A stretch of DNA of 64,000 bases, taken from Micromonospora sp. WMMD980 (lineage in GTDB: Bacteria > Actinomycetota > Actinomycetes > Mycobacteriales > Micromonosporaceae). The position numbers were made by a program, and so were the translations under genes. Under the pieces are notes generated by a model that saw only the letters and a program-made list of their open reading frames with translations, had not been told where the DNA came from and ran no database searches. The number at the start of each line of letters is the position of its first letter. Position 1 is the stretch's first letter. Shown here in pieces: positions 40,252 to 48,236 of this stretch. The stretch lies in the NCBI RefSeq assembly GCF_029626035.1, contig NZ_JARUBE010000003.1:1860001-1924000 (forward strand), read 5' to 3'.

Positions 40252-41169
40252 GTGACCCGGCCGGAGGAGCCCACCGAGGCGCTGCCCACCCGCGCCCTGC
40301 CCACCGCCCCGGCCGGTGACGAGTCCACCGTCCACCTCGTCCCGCCCCGGCCCCCGGCCGACGCCGACGCCGACGCGACGGTGCACCTCGCCGGGCCGGC
40401 CACGCCCGGGTGGCGCGGCGAGCCGACGGTGCACCTCGGACCGACGTCGGGGCAGCCGACCGTCCCGTTCGGCGCGTCGACCGGGTCCTCCGGCGGCGCC
40501 CCCGCGGGCGTGGAGCCGACCGTGCACGTGGCCGCGCCGTGGCCGGCCGGCGAGCAGCCGACCGCGCCGTACCGCCCGAGCGCGACCGGACCGGCCGCCC
40601 CGACAGCGGGGATGACCGCCGGGGCGTACCGGCAACCGACGGTGGCCGGCGGGCCGACGCCCGCGCCCGGCGGTGAACTGCGCTTCGGTCCGGGCGTGCC
40701 GGCCACGCCGCCGCCGGCCCCGGCGTGGCCGGTCGCGGCACCGGTGCGCCCGCCGCGCCCGGTCTGGCGTCGGGTCGTCTCGCTGCTGTCCACCTTGCTC
40801 ACCGCCGCGTTGCTGGTGACGGTCGGGCTCTACCTGTGGCAGCGGCTACGTCCGCTGGAGGTCGAGCAGGTCGCGGTGGCGGTGCCCCGGCCGGCCGGGG
40901 TGGCCTGCGACGTGACCGTCGACGTGGTCGCCACGGTCCGCACCAACGGGCGCGCCGGCACGATCCGCTACCAGTGGTTCCGCTCGGACGCGCCGCCCGG
41001 CGCGCTGCTCACCGAGCGGGTCGGCACCGGGCAGCGGACCGCCACGCTCACCCTCAGCTGGACGTTCAGCGGAGTCGGCGCGACCACCGGGACGGCCACC
41101 GTCAACATCGTCGAGCCGTCGCCGGTGCAGGCCGGCACGCGTGTCGACTACCGCTGCCCCGGCGGCTGA
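40252..41169 (+). CDS. Membrane protein with repeated T-x-x-L motifs and extracytoplasmic domain
   Basis: 305 residues from a GTG start 53 nt after the kinase stop. The first ~160 residues are disordered, Pro/Thr-rich and contain a row of T-x-x-hydrophobic motifs: T8-E-A-L, T13-R-A-L, T26-V-H-L, T43-V-H-L, T59-V-H-L and T90-V-H-V, most preceded by an acidic residue or Glu-Pro. A single membrane helix (about 185-205: V-S-L-L-S-T-L-L-T-A-A-L-L) leads to a ~90-residue beta domain with two cysteines, like the kinase's outer domain. I read the cytosolic half as a multi-site kinase substrate; the pThr+3 Leu/Val pattern suits FHA docking. No family is recognised. Confidence 0.7.
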   Translation: MTRPEEPTEALPTRALPTAPAGDESTVHLVPPRPPADADADATVHLAGPATPGWRGEPTVHLGPTSGQPTVPFGASTGSSGGAPAGVEPTVHVAAPWPAGEQPTAPYRPSATGPAAPTAGMTAGAYRQPTVAGGPTPAPGGELRFGPGVPATPPPAPAWPVAAPVRPPRPVWRRVVSLLSTLLTAALLVTVGLYLWQRLRPLEVEQVAVAVPRPAGVACDVTVDVVATVRTNGRAGTIRYQWFRSDAPPGALLTERVGTGQRTATLTLSWTFSGVGATTGTATVNIVEPSPVQAGTRVDYRCPGG

Positions 41170-41240
41170 GCGTTTCCCCGCGCGCCGGCCAGGGTAGGCC
41201 CACCCGCAACGATCCTGACTTCGTGCGTGGAGGCCCTTCG

Positions 41241-42251
41241 ATGAAAGACAACTTCGGTGACGCGGTGGGCGACGCGTTCCGTTCGGTGATGCTCTTCCTG
41301 CCCAAGGCGGTCGCGTTCGTCGCGATCCTGGTCGTCGGCTGGCTGATCGCCAAGGCCGTGCTGAAGTTGGTGGACAAGGTCCTGGAACGGGTGCACTTCG
41401 ACCGGGCGGTCGAGCGCGGCGGGATCAAGACCGCGCTGGCCCGCTCGAAGTACGACGCCAGCGACCTCGTCGCCAAGCTCGCCTACTACGCGGTGCTGCT
41501 GGTCACGCTCCAGCTCGCGTTCGGCATCTGGGGCCCCAACCCGATCTCCGACCTGATCGCCGGCGTGGTCGCCTGGCTGCCCCGGGCGTTCGTCGCGATC
41601 GTCATCGTGGTGGTGGCCGCGGCCATCGCCCGGGCGGTGAAGGACATCATCTCCAGCGCGCTCGGCGGCCTCTCCTACGGGCGGGTGCTGGCCAACCTCG
41701 CCTCGGTGTTCATCCTCGGCCTCGGGGTGATCGCCGCGCTCAACCAGATCGGCGTCGCCACCGCGGTGACCACGCCGGTGCTGATCGCGGTGCTCGCCAC
41801 CGTCGGCGGCATCCTGGTGGTGGGTGTCGGCGGTGGTCTGGTGCGGCCGATGCAGAGCCGCTGGGAGAACTGGCTGACCCGGGCCGAGGAGGAGTCCCGG
41901 ACCATCGCCACCCACGCCCGCGCCTACCAGGCCGGCCGGCGTGACGTGGCGGCCCGGCTCGCCGCGGATCGCGAGGCCGAGCTGGCCCGGCCGGTGGCCG
42001 CGGACGGCGAGGCGGACCGCACCCAGCCGGTGCCGGCGTACGCGGGCTCGGCCGAGCCGACCCAGGTGGTGCCGACCCAGGCCGGCGGCGACCCGGCGGC
42101 CGTCGGCGAGACCACCCAGGTGATCCCGGCGCTCGGCGACTCCGGGCGCACCCCGCCGGCCACGCCGCGCCAGCCGACGGCCGAGCAGGCCGCGGACGGC
42201 GAGGCGACCATGGTCATCCCGCCGGCGGACGCGGACAAGTTCCGCCGCTGA
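41241..42251 (+). CDS. Conserved TM-helix (MscS-like) membrane protein with T-Q-V-I-type tail
   Basis: 336 residues. Four hydrophobic helices (about 15-37, 76-98, 105-132, 152-175) and a glycine-rich pore-like segment (A-T-V-G-G-I-L-V-V-G-V-G-G-G-L near 186) match the small-conductance mechanosensitive or 'conserved TM helix' group, but the usual MscS beta domain is replaced by a charged helix (about 205-250). The tail repeats T261-Q-P-V, T274-Q-V-V, T292-Q-V-I and T323-M-V-I, the same T-x-x-(I/V) pattern as the preceding protein. GTGGAGG lies about 10 nt before the ATG. Probably a membrane channel or organiser under kinase control. Confidence 0.75.
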   Translation: MKDNFGDAVGDAFRSVMLFLPKAVAFVAILVVGWLIAKAVLKLVDKVLERVHFDRAVERGGIKTALARSKYDASDLVAKLAYYAVLLVTLQLAFGIWGPNPISDLIAGVVAWLPRAFVAIVIVVVAAAIARAVKDIISSALGGLSYGRVLANLASVFILGLGVIAALNQIGVATAVTTPVLIAVLATVGGILVVGVGGGLVRPMQSRWENWLTRAEEESRTIATHARAYQAGRRDVAARLAADREAELARPVAADGEADRTQPVPAYAGSAEPTQVVPTQAGGDPAAVGETTQVIPALGDSGRTPPATPRQPTAEQAADGEATMVIPPADADKFRR

Positions 42252-42261
42252 ACCGAGCGGT

Positions 42262-42299
42262 CGACCGGGGCGGGATCCGATCGGATCCCGCCCCGGTCG
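42262..42299. terminator. 38-bp perfect palindrome terminator
   Basis: An uninterrupted palindrome (arms of 19 bp, centre GGATCCGATCGGATCC) between the convergent channel-like and FMN-reductase genes. Extruded, it gives a long hairpin with a 4-nt loop that can end both transcripts. Confidence 0.8.
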
Positions 42300-42303
42300 C
42301 GTC

Positions 42304-42876
42304 TCACCCGAGGTAGGGGCGCTCGGTCCGGCCGCGCCGCAGGGTTTCCGCCCACCAGTCCAACTGGCCCAGCATGTCGGCCAGGCCCGCCTCCGCCGGC
42401 CCGGGCCGGCGCAACTCGCCGTGCGCGTCGAACGCGGCGTGCACGCCCGGAATCATGACGCCGGTACGCATGGTGGGGACGTGCAGCTCGGCCAGGACAC
42501 CGCGCAACTGCTCCACCGCGCGCAGGCCGCCGGACGCGCCGCCGTACGAGACGAAGCCCAGGGGCTTGGCCCGCCACTCGACGTACGCGGTGTCGATCGC
42601 GGTCTTCAACGGGCCGGGATAGCCGTGGTTGTACTCGGGTGTGACGACGACGAACGCGTCCGCCCGGGCGATCCGCTTGGTGAACTCGTCGGCGTCGCCG
42701 CCGCCGGCCAGGTCGCCCGGCAGGTCGAGGTCGGCCAGGTCGACGTGGTCCACCTCGGCGGCCGGGTGGTGGTCGAGGCGTCGCAGCAGCCAGCGGGTCA
42801 CCGTCGGGCCGATCCGGTCGGGCCGGACGCTGGCGGTGATGACGACCAGCGCGTAGGGGGCGAGCCGTTCAGGCAC
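42304..42876 (-). CDS. NADPH-dependent FMN reductase
   Basis: 190 residues with a flavodoxin-like fold: S-V-R-P-D-R-I-G-P-T-V near residue 16 (FMN phosphate loop), T-P-E-Y-N-H-G-Y-P-G-P-L-K near 78 and S-Y-G-G-A-S-G-G-L-R near 109. These enzymes reduce FMN or quinones with NAD(P)H. The ATG overlaps the end of the arylamine N-acetyltransferase gene by 8 nt, so they form an operon, plausibly acting on aromatic compounds. Confidence 0.9.
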   Translation of the reverse strand: MPERLAPYALVVITASVRPDRIGPTVTRWLLRRLDHHPAAEVDHVDLADLDLPGDLAGGGDADEFTKRIARADAFVVVTPEYNHGYPGPLKTAIDTAYVEWRAKPLGFVSYGGASGGLRAVEQLRGVLAELHVPTMRTGVMIPGVHAAFDAHGELRRPGPAEAGLADMLGQLDWWAETLRRGRTERPYLG

Positions 42877-43792
42877 GGTGGCCTCCGCTCGGGGACCGGA
42901 GTTCGAGGTCCGGTGCGACGGCGGCGTCCGCGTCGGGCGGGGGCAGCGACTCCACCAGCGCCCGGACCTCGGCCGGGCTCAGGGTGAGGACGAACTCGTC
43001 GACCAGCGCGTCGGCGTACTCGTCGTCGGTGAGCGTGCGGGAGCGGGTGGGACGGCCGGGGCTCTCCCACGTGTACTCGCGGTCGATGAGCCGGCGCACC
43101 GACTCGTCGTCCTTGCGGACCACGACGCGCTGCCGGGCGAAGGGCGAGCGCGGATCGGTGGCGGTGTGGTGGTTGGCGACCCCGACGTCCACCGGGTACT
43201 GCGGTTCCTCGGTGAAGGTCTGCAGCGTGACCCAGTCGGCGGTGGCGCGTTCCCGCAACCGCCACGCGCCGTCCGGGCCGCGCCGGAGCCGGTACTCCCA
43301 GCGGCCCTGCCGGCGCGGGACGTCCTCGACCAGCGGCAGCGGTTCGAGCAGGCCGGAGCCGAAGCCGACGTCGGCGAGCCACACCCGGTCGCCGTCGTCG
43401 ACCCGCAGCACCAGGTGTGAGCGCGGGCGCGGGCTCTCGGCCGGGTCGCCGGTGCGGGCGAGCAGCCGGTCCACCCGGAAGCCGACGCGCTGGAGCACCG
43501 CGCCGAACAGCACGCCGTGCTCGTAGCAGTAGCCACCGCGCCCGGCCCGGACGAGCTTGTCCTGCACCCGGGGCAGGTCGACGTCGACGCCCCGGCCGAG
43601 AATCACGTCCAGGTTCTCGAACGTGATCGCGGCGACGTGCGCCCGGTGCAGGGCGCGCAGCGTCCCGCCGTCTCGCCTGACGGGTCCGCGGTGGCCGACG
43701 CGACGCAGGTACGCGTCGAGGTCCAGCGCGTCGACCGGCCAGTGCGCGGCCAGGTCGACGGGCCCGGGCGGGGAGCCGGTGGAGGGGTCACG
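42869..43792 (-). CDS. Arylamine N-acetyltransferase lacking a usable start codon
   Basis: The catalytic triad is intact: Cys in G-G-Y-C-Y-E-H-G, His in R-S-H-L-V-L and Asp in A-D-V-G-F-G. The family N-terminus is also present in the same frame (L-D-A-Y-L-R-R-V-G-H and L-R-A-L-H-R-A-H-V-A-A-I then T-F-E-N-L-D). However, between the in-frame stop at 43793-43795 and this N-terminus there is no ATG, GTG or TTG. The first standard start (43606) would delete about 40 conserved residues. A GTG with a good ribosome binding site (43796, AGAGAGG) reads GTG-ACG-TGA. Either a frameshift inactivated the start or a CTG (43753 or 43726) is used. The enzyme would acetylate arylamines with acetyl-CoA. Confidence 0.75.
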   Translation of the reverse strand, partial: RDPSTGSPPGPVDLAAHWPVDALDLDAYLRRVGHRGPVRRDGGTLRALHRAHVAAITFENLDVILGRGVDVDLPRVQDKLVRAGRGGYCYEHGVLFGAVLQRVGFRVDRLLARTGDPAESPRPRSHLVLRVDDGDRVWLADVGFGSGLLEPLPLVEDVPRRQGRWEYRLRRGPDGAWRLRERATADWVTLQTFTEEPQYPVDVGVANHHTATDPRSPFARQRVVVRKDDESVRRLIDREYTWESPGRPTRSRTLTDDEYADALVDEFVLTLSPAEVRALVESLPPPDADAAVAPDLELRSPSGGHRA

Positions 43793-43808
43793 TCACGGTC
43801 CTCTCTGC

Positions 43809-44864
43809 TCAGCGCGCCGGCGCCGGTCCGGTGCTGGCGCGCACGACGAGGTGGGTGGGGAGGGTGATCCGGTTGGGCGTGCCGGCCGGGTCGAGCAGCA
43901 TCCGGGCCATCAGCCGCCCCTTCTCGGCGATCGGTTGGCGGATGGTGGTCAGCCCGGCCGCCGCGGCCAGCGGCACGTCGTCGAAGCCGGTCACCGAGAG
44001 GTCGCGTCCGACCCGGAGTCCGCGGTCCTCGGCGGTGCGGGCCACGGCGGCGGCGAGCACGTCGCTGTCCGCGACGATCGCCGTCGGCCGGTCGCCGCCG
44101 GTGAGCAGCGCCGCGGCGGCCGCGTGGCCGGAGGCCGTGGCGTTGCTGCCCCCGCTGACGACCCGCAGGCGGGCGCCGGCGGGCAGGGCGTCGCGGACCC
44201 CGGCCAGCCGGTCGCGGGAGTACGGGTAGAGGGCCGCCTCGTCCACCGTGGGGACGTACCGCCCGGGTGGTTGCGGCGCGGCGACGACCATCGCCAGGTC
44301 GAGGTGACCGAGGTCGACCAGGTGCCCGCCGATCGTCCGGCCGGCCTGCCGGTCGTCGATCAGCACGGCGCGGGCGGCGGTGGACTCGGCGGAGAGCACC
44401 AGCGGGAGCGAGCGGTCGGCGAGCGCCCGGACGGCCGGGTGCGCGTCGGTGAGCCCGTCGGCGACCGCGCCGTCGATCACGGCGCGGTGCACGGCGTCGA
44501 GCGACTCGGCCACCTGGGCGTCGGTGAGGCCCGCGACGACCGGCGCGAACGGGATGAGCAACAAGCTGGTCCGGCCCGCCGCGAGCGTCTCGGCGAGGCC
44601 GCCGAGCAGGTCGAGCACGTAGGGGTCGCGGAACGCGTACCCGAGTTCGGTGGTGAGGACGACGCCGACGGCGTTGGCCCGCCCGGTGCGCAGCGACCGC
44701 GCGGCGGCGTTCGGGCCGGCGTAGCCGAGGTCCCGGGCCACCGCGAGGATCCGGGTCCGCATCTCGGCGGAGAGCCGTTGCGGCCGGTTGAAGGCGTAGG
44801 AGACCGCGGCCGTGGAGACGCCCGCCGCCTCGGCGACGGACCGCAACGTCACTCGGGATCCCAT
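43809..44864 (-). CDS. LacI family transcriptional regulator
   Basis: 351 residues: N-terminal helix-turn-helix T-L-R-S-V-A-E-A-A-G-V-S-T-A-A-V-S-Y near residue 6 with hinge motif (A-R-S-L-R-T-G-R near 55), then a periplasmic-binding-protein-like sensor domain (V-T-G-F-D-D-V-P near 290). GGAGGG is about 7 nt upstream of the ATG. The 16-bp palindrome TGTTAATCGATTAACA 15 bp before the start is its obvious operator. The effector is unknown; its own promoter and the divergent MFS gene are the likely targets. Confidence 0.92.
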   Translation of the reverse strand: MGSRVTLRSVAEAAGVSTAAVSYAFNRPQRLSAEMRTRILAVARDLGYAGPNAAARSLRTGRANAVGVVLTTELGYAFRDPYVLDLLGGLAETLAAGRTSLLLIPFAPVVAGLTDAQVAESLDAVHRAVIDGAVADGLTDAHPAVRALADRSLPLVLSAESTAARAVLIDDRQAGRTIGGHLVDLGHLDLAMVVAAPQPPGRYVPTVDEAALYPYSRDRLAGVRDALPAGARLRVVSGGSNATASGHAAAAALLTGGDRPTAIVADSDVLAAAVARTAEDRGLRVGRDLSVTGFDDVPLAAAAGLTTIRQPIAEKGRLMARMLLDPAGTPNRITLPTHLVVRASTGPAPAR

Positions 44865-44878
44865 GACGCGCCCTCCGT

Positions 44879-44894
44879 TGTTAATCGATTAACA
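44879..44894. promoter_or_regulatory. LacI-type operator
   Basis: A perfect 16-bp palindrome TGTTAATCGATTAACA with the central CG typical of LacI-family operators and a markedly AT-rich composition for this genome. It lies 15 bp upstream of the LacI start and 44 bp upstream of the divergent -10 at 44938. Confidence 0.75.
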
Positions 44895-44937
44895 GACTGC
44901 CTCGTCCGCGGGGCGCCCGTCAAGCCGTGGGTCCGGT

Positions 44938-44943
44938 TAGGAT
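44938..44943 (+). promoter_or_regulatory. -10 element of the MFS leader transcript
   Basis: TAGGAT ends 7 nt before the ATG of the five-codon leader ORF (44951), so the leader ORF itself would be leaderless. Confidence 0.5.
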
Positions 44944-44950
44944 CGTCGGC

Positions 44951-44968
44951 ATGACCTGGCGATGTTGA
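44951..44968 (+). CDS. Five-residue leader ORF upstream of MFS gene
   Basis: ATG-ACC-TGG-CGA-TGT-TGA, encoding M-T-W-R-C. It begins 7 nt after a -10 and 102 nt before the MFS ATG. It is followed by a 9-bp hairpin (45001-45031) and a small TCCC-GT-GGGA stem over the MFS ribosome binding site. The arrangement resembles translational or transcriptional attenuators of drug-efflux genes; Trp, Arg and Cys codons could be the sensed residues. No homologue is recalled, so this is a candidate only. Confidence 0.4.
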   Translation: MTWRC

Positions 44969-45000
44969 TCCCCGCCTGAGCGACGAGGCCGCGGGCCACC

Positions 45001-45031
45001 ACGGACACCACGCACTGCGACAGGTGTCCGT
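45001..45031 (+). promoter_or_regulatory. Leader hairpin before MFS gene
   Basis: A perfect 9-bp stem ACGGACACC / GGTGTCCGT with a 13-nt loop. It is followed at once by TCCCGTGGGAAGG, in which TCCC can pair with GGGA and hide the GGGAAGG ribosome binding site of the ATG at 45053. Confidence 0.55.
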
Positions 45032-45052
45032 CACGTCCCGTGGGAAGGTCTC

Positions 45053-46312
45053 ATGCTCGTCGCATCTGCCCGCGTGCCCGCGATCCGCCGCCTGGCGGCG
45101 ACGCTCTACGGCTACGCGTTCCTCACCGACCTCGTCCTGCTCTACCCGCTCTACGTCCTGCTGTTCGCCGACACCGGGCTGTCGGTCGGGCAGATCTCCT
45201 CGCTCTTCGTCCTCTGGTCGGTCGCCGGCATCCTGCTGGAGGTCCCCTCCGGGGCGTGGGCCGACGCGCTGTCGCGCCGGCTGCTGCTCTGCCTGGCGCC
45301 GCTGCTCGCGGCCGCCGGCTTCGCGCTCTGGGTGCTGCTGCCGTCCTACCCGGCGTTCGCCGCCGGCTTCCTGCTCTGGGGCGCCGGCGGCGCGCTGCGT
45401 TCCGGGGCGCTGGAGGCGCTGGTCTTCACCGAACTCGACCGCCTCGGCGCCGCCGACCGCTACGCCCGGCTGATCGGCCGCACCCGCACCGCCGAGGTGC
45501 TCGGCGCGGTCGGGTCGGGAGTGCTCGCCGGCCCGGTGTACGCGCTCGGCGGCTACCTCGCCGTCGGCGCCGCCAGCGTGCTGACCTGCCTGCTCGCCGC
45601 CGCCGTCGCGGCCCGCCTCCCCGAGCACCGGTCCCCGGCGGGCGCCGACCCGACACCGGGGAAGCGGTCGGACCAGGACGAGCCCGGCTGGTGGGGCAGC
45701 CTGCGCGCCGGTCTCGCCGAGGTACGCGCCGACCGTGCCGTCCGCGCCGCGGTGCTGCTGGTCGCCGCCGTCACCGCGATCTGGGGCGGACTCGACGAGT
45801 ACACCGGACTGCTGGCCCGGGACACCGGCGTGGGCGAGGTGGCCGTCCCGCTGCTGCTCCTGCTGGTGTGGGCCGGGATGACAGTGGGCGGGCTGCTCGC
45901 CGCGTGGGGCGAACGGCTGTCCCACCGGGGGTACGCCGGCCTGCTGGTGCTCGCGGCGGCGGCGACGGCTACCGGGGCGCTGCTGCGCCATCCGGCCGGC
46001 TTCCTGCTGCTGGCGGTCTCGTTCGCCGCGTTCCAGCTCGCCACCGTGCTCGCCGACGTGCGATTGCAGGCGCGGATCACCGGCGACGCCCGGGCCACCG
46101 TCACCTCGCTGGCCGGGATGGCCACCGACCTCACCACCGTCGCCTTCTACGGCGGGTACGGGCTGCTGGCCGGTGTGCTGGGCAACCCGACCGCGTTCGC
46201 GGTGGCCGTGCTGCCGTACCTGCCGGTGGCGCTCCGGGTGCTCACCGGGTCGAGAGTGAGTCGCCAGAAAGCGACACAAAAAGGGCGCTCGTCACTACGG
46301 TGGGTCCGGTGA
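45053..46312 (+). CDS. MFS transporter
   Basis: 419 residues with 12 predicted helices. The loop 2-3 motif is G-A-W-A-D-A-L-S-R-R near residue 66 (family G-x-x-x-D-x-x-x-R-R), and a long hydrophilic loop (about 190-220, D-P-T-P-G-K-R-S-D-Q-D) separates the two halves. It probably exports a small drug-like molecule by proton antiport; the substrate is not readable. Upstream are a LacI operator, a leader ORF and hairpins, so regulation is likely at several levels. The ATG has GGGAAGG 5-6 nt before it. Its stop overlaps the transketolase GTG by 4 nt. Confidence 0.88.
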   Translation: MLVASARVPAIRRLAATLYGYAFLTDLVLLYPLYVLLFADTGLSVGQISSLFVLWSVAGILLEVPSGAWADALSRRLLLCLAPLLAAAGFALWVLLPSYPAFAAGFLLWGAGGALRSGALEALVFTELDRLGAADRYARLIGRTRTAEVLGAVGSGVLAGPVYALGGYLAVGAASVLTCLLAAAVAARLPEHRSPAGADPTPGKRSDQDEPGWWGSLRAGLAEVRADRAVRAAVLLVAAVTAIWGGLDEYTGLLARDTGVGEVAVPLLLLLVWAGMTVGGLLAAWGERLSHRGYAGLLVLAAAATATGALLRHPAGFLLLAVSFAAFQLATVLADVRLQARITGDARATVTSLAGMATDLTTVAFYGGYGLLAGVLGNPTAFAVAVLPYLPVALRVLTGSRVSRQKATQKGRSSLRWVR

Positions 46313-48171
46313 CCCTGCAAGCACAGCGCACCCTGCGCGACGAGGACCTGACCGGGCTGGCGGAGCTGGCCGCCCAGTTGCGGGTGGACGCCATCCGGTG
46401 CAGCACGATGGCCGGCTCCGGCCACCCCACCTCCAGCCTCTCCGCCGCCGACCTGCTCGCCGTGCTCGTCGCCCGGCACCTGCGCTACGACTGGTCCTTT
46501 CCCGGCAACCCCGGCAACGACCACCTGATCTTCTCGAAGGGGCACGCCTCCCCGCTGCTGTACGCGGTGTTCCGGGCCGTCGGCGCGATCAGCGAGCAGG
46601 AGCTGCTGGAGACGTACCGCCGGGCCGACTCGCGCCTGCAGGGCCACCCCACCCCGGTCCTGCCCTGGGTCGACGTCGCCACCGGCTCGCTCGGACAGGG
46701 CCTGCCGGTCGGCGTCGGCGTGGCGCTGGCCGCGCAGTACCTCGACCGGTCCCCGGCCCACGTCTGGGTGCTCTGCGGCGACAGCGAGACCGCCGAGGGC
46801 TCGGTCTGGGAGGCCCTGGACAAGGCCGGCCACTACGGGCTGCGCAATCTGACCGCGATCGTCGACGTCAACCGACTCGGCCAGCGCGGTCCCACCGAGC
46901 TGGGGTGGGACCTGGACACCTACCGGCGACGGGTGGAGGCGTTCGGCTGCCGGGCGATCGTGGTCGACGGCCACGACCTCGGCGCGGTCGACGAGGCGTA
47001 CGAGCAGGCCCGGCACGCCACCGGACCGACAGTGGTGCTGGCCCGGACGGTCAAGGGCCGGGGCGTGCCCGAGATCGAGGACGACCCGTCCTGGCACGGC
47101 AAGGCGCTCGACCCCGACCTGGCCGACCGGGCCGTGCGGGCGCTCGGCGGGCCGCGGCGGATCCGGGTCGCCGGACCGAGGCCGTTCGCCGTGCCCCGGA
47201 CCGAACCGGTCGAGCACCGGCGGCCGGAGCTGCCCCGCTACGAACGCGGCGCGAAGGTCGCCACCCGGGACGCGTACGGCGACGCGCTGCGCGCCCTCGG
47301 CGCCGCCCGGCCGGACGTGGTCGCCCTGGACGGCGAGGTCGGCGACTCCACCCGGGCCGACCGCTTCGGCGAGGCGTACCCCGATCGGTACTTCCAGATG
47401 TCCATCGCCGAGCAGCAGCTCGTCGCCGCCGCCGTGGGTCTGGCGGTGCGGGGCCGGCGGCCGTTCGCGGCCACGTTCGCCGCGTTCTGGTCGCGCGCCT
47501 ACGACTTCATCCGGATGGCCGGCGTCTCCCGCGCCGACATCGCCCTGGTCGGTTCGCACGCCGGGGTGGAGATCGGCCCGGACGGCCCGTCCCAGATGGG
47601 CCTGGAGGACGTCGCCGCGCTGCGCGCGGTGCCCGGCTCCACGGTGCTCTGCCCGGCCGACGCGGTCTCCTGCGCGGCCCTGGTCGCCCAACTGCCCGAC
47701 CGGCCGGGCGTGGCCTACCTGCGCACCACCCGCGGGGCCTACCCGGTGCTCTACGACGACGGCGAGGCGTTCCCGATCGGCGGCAGCCGGGTGGTCCGCG
47801 AGGGCGGCGACATCGCGCTGCTCGGCGCCGGCGTCACCGTGCACGTCTGCCTCGCCGCCGCCGACGAGCTGACCCGCGAGGGGATCGCCGCCCGGGTGGT
47901 CGACCTCTACTCGATCAAGCCGGTGGACCGGGAACGGCTGCGGGAGGCGGTCCGGGACACCGGCGGCCGGCTCGTCGTGGTCGAGGACCACTATCCGGAG
48001 GGCGGCCTCGGCTCGGCCGTGCTGGAGGCGCTGGCCGACCTGGCCGAACCGGTCCGGGTCCAGCACCTCGCGGTGCGCGGGCTGCCCGGCTCCGGCACCC
48101 CGGCCCAGCAGCTCGACCGCGCCGGGATCGGCAGGCACGCGGTCGTCGCGGCGGCACGCGCGTTGGCGTAA
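46309..48171 (+). CDS. tkt: Transketolase
   Basis: 620 residues, single-chain. N-terminal thiamine diphosphate domain: G-S-G-H-P-T-S-S-L near residue 33, K-G-H-A-S-P near 76, C-G-D-S-E-T-A-E-G near 154; pyrimidine-binding domain with E-V-G-D-S-T-R near 345 and S-I-A-E-Q-Q near 364; C-terminal domain with V-V-E-D-H-Y-P-E-G-G-L-G near 560. It transfers two-carbon units between sugar phosphates. It is shorter than canonical ~670-residue transketolases and resembles the N/C-half-fused archaeal-like or DXS-related forms. GTG at 46309 overlaps the MFS stop; a TACGGT 7 nt upstream (46296-46301) could give it a leaderless promoter of its own. Confidence 0.88.
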   Translation: MTLQAQRTLRDEDLTGLAELAAQLRVDAIRCSTMAGSGHPTSSLSAADLLAVLVARHLRYDWSFPGNPGNDHLIFSKGHASPLLYAVFRAVGAISEQELLETYRRADSRLQGHPTPVLPWVDVATGSLGQGLPVGVGVALAAQYLDRSPAHVWVLCGDSETAEGSVWEALDKAGHYGLRNLTAIVDVNRLGQRGPTELGWDLDTYRRRVEAFGCRAIVVDGHDLGAVDEAYEQARHATGPTVVLARTVKGRGVPEIEDDPSWHGKALDPDLADRAVRALGGPRRIRVAGPRPFAVPRTEPVEHRRPELPRYERGAKVATRDAYGDALRALGAARPDVVALDGEVGDSTRADRFGEAYPDRYFQMSIAEQQLVAAAVGLAVRGRRPFAATFAAFWSRAYDFIRMAGVSRADIALVGSHAGVEIGPDGPSQMGLEDVAALRAVPGSTVLCPADAVSCAALVAQLPDRPGVAYLRTTRGAYPVLYDDGEAFPIGGSRVVREGGDIALLGAGVTVHVCLAAADELTREGIAARVVDLYSIKPVDRERLREAVRDTGGRLVVVEDHYPEGGLGSAVLEALADLAEPVRVQHLAVRGLPGSGTPAQQLDRAGIGRHAVVAAARALA

Positions 48172-48224
48172 GGCGGGGCCCCCGGTTAACGCCTCCGGTA
48201 GAGGCGGGGCCCCTGCTTAACGCC
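48170..48224 (-). repeat. GGGGCCCC intergenic repeat, copy A
   Basis: Reads on the minus strand as a ~55-bp unit with GGGGCCCCGCC, a core CTCTACCGGAGGCGTTAAC and GGGGGCCCCGCC. It begins in the transketolase stop codon and may act as its terminator. Copies B (48681-48735) and C (58900-58953) share the core; A and B flank the YchJ gene in inverted orientation. Confidence 0.7.
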
Positions 48225-48236
48225 CCGGCCGAGGTG

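Noticed and set aside
37946..40741. Long minus-strand frame across the PHP and kinase genes
   Set aside because: The kinase motifs are on the plus strand; this frame is low-complexity and without family motifs.
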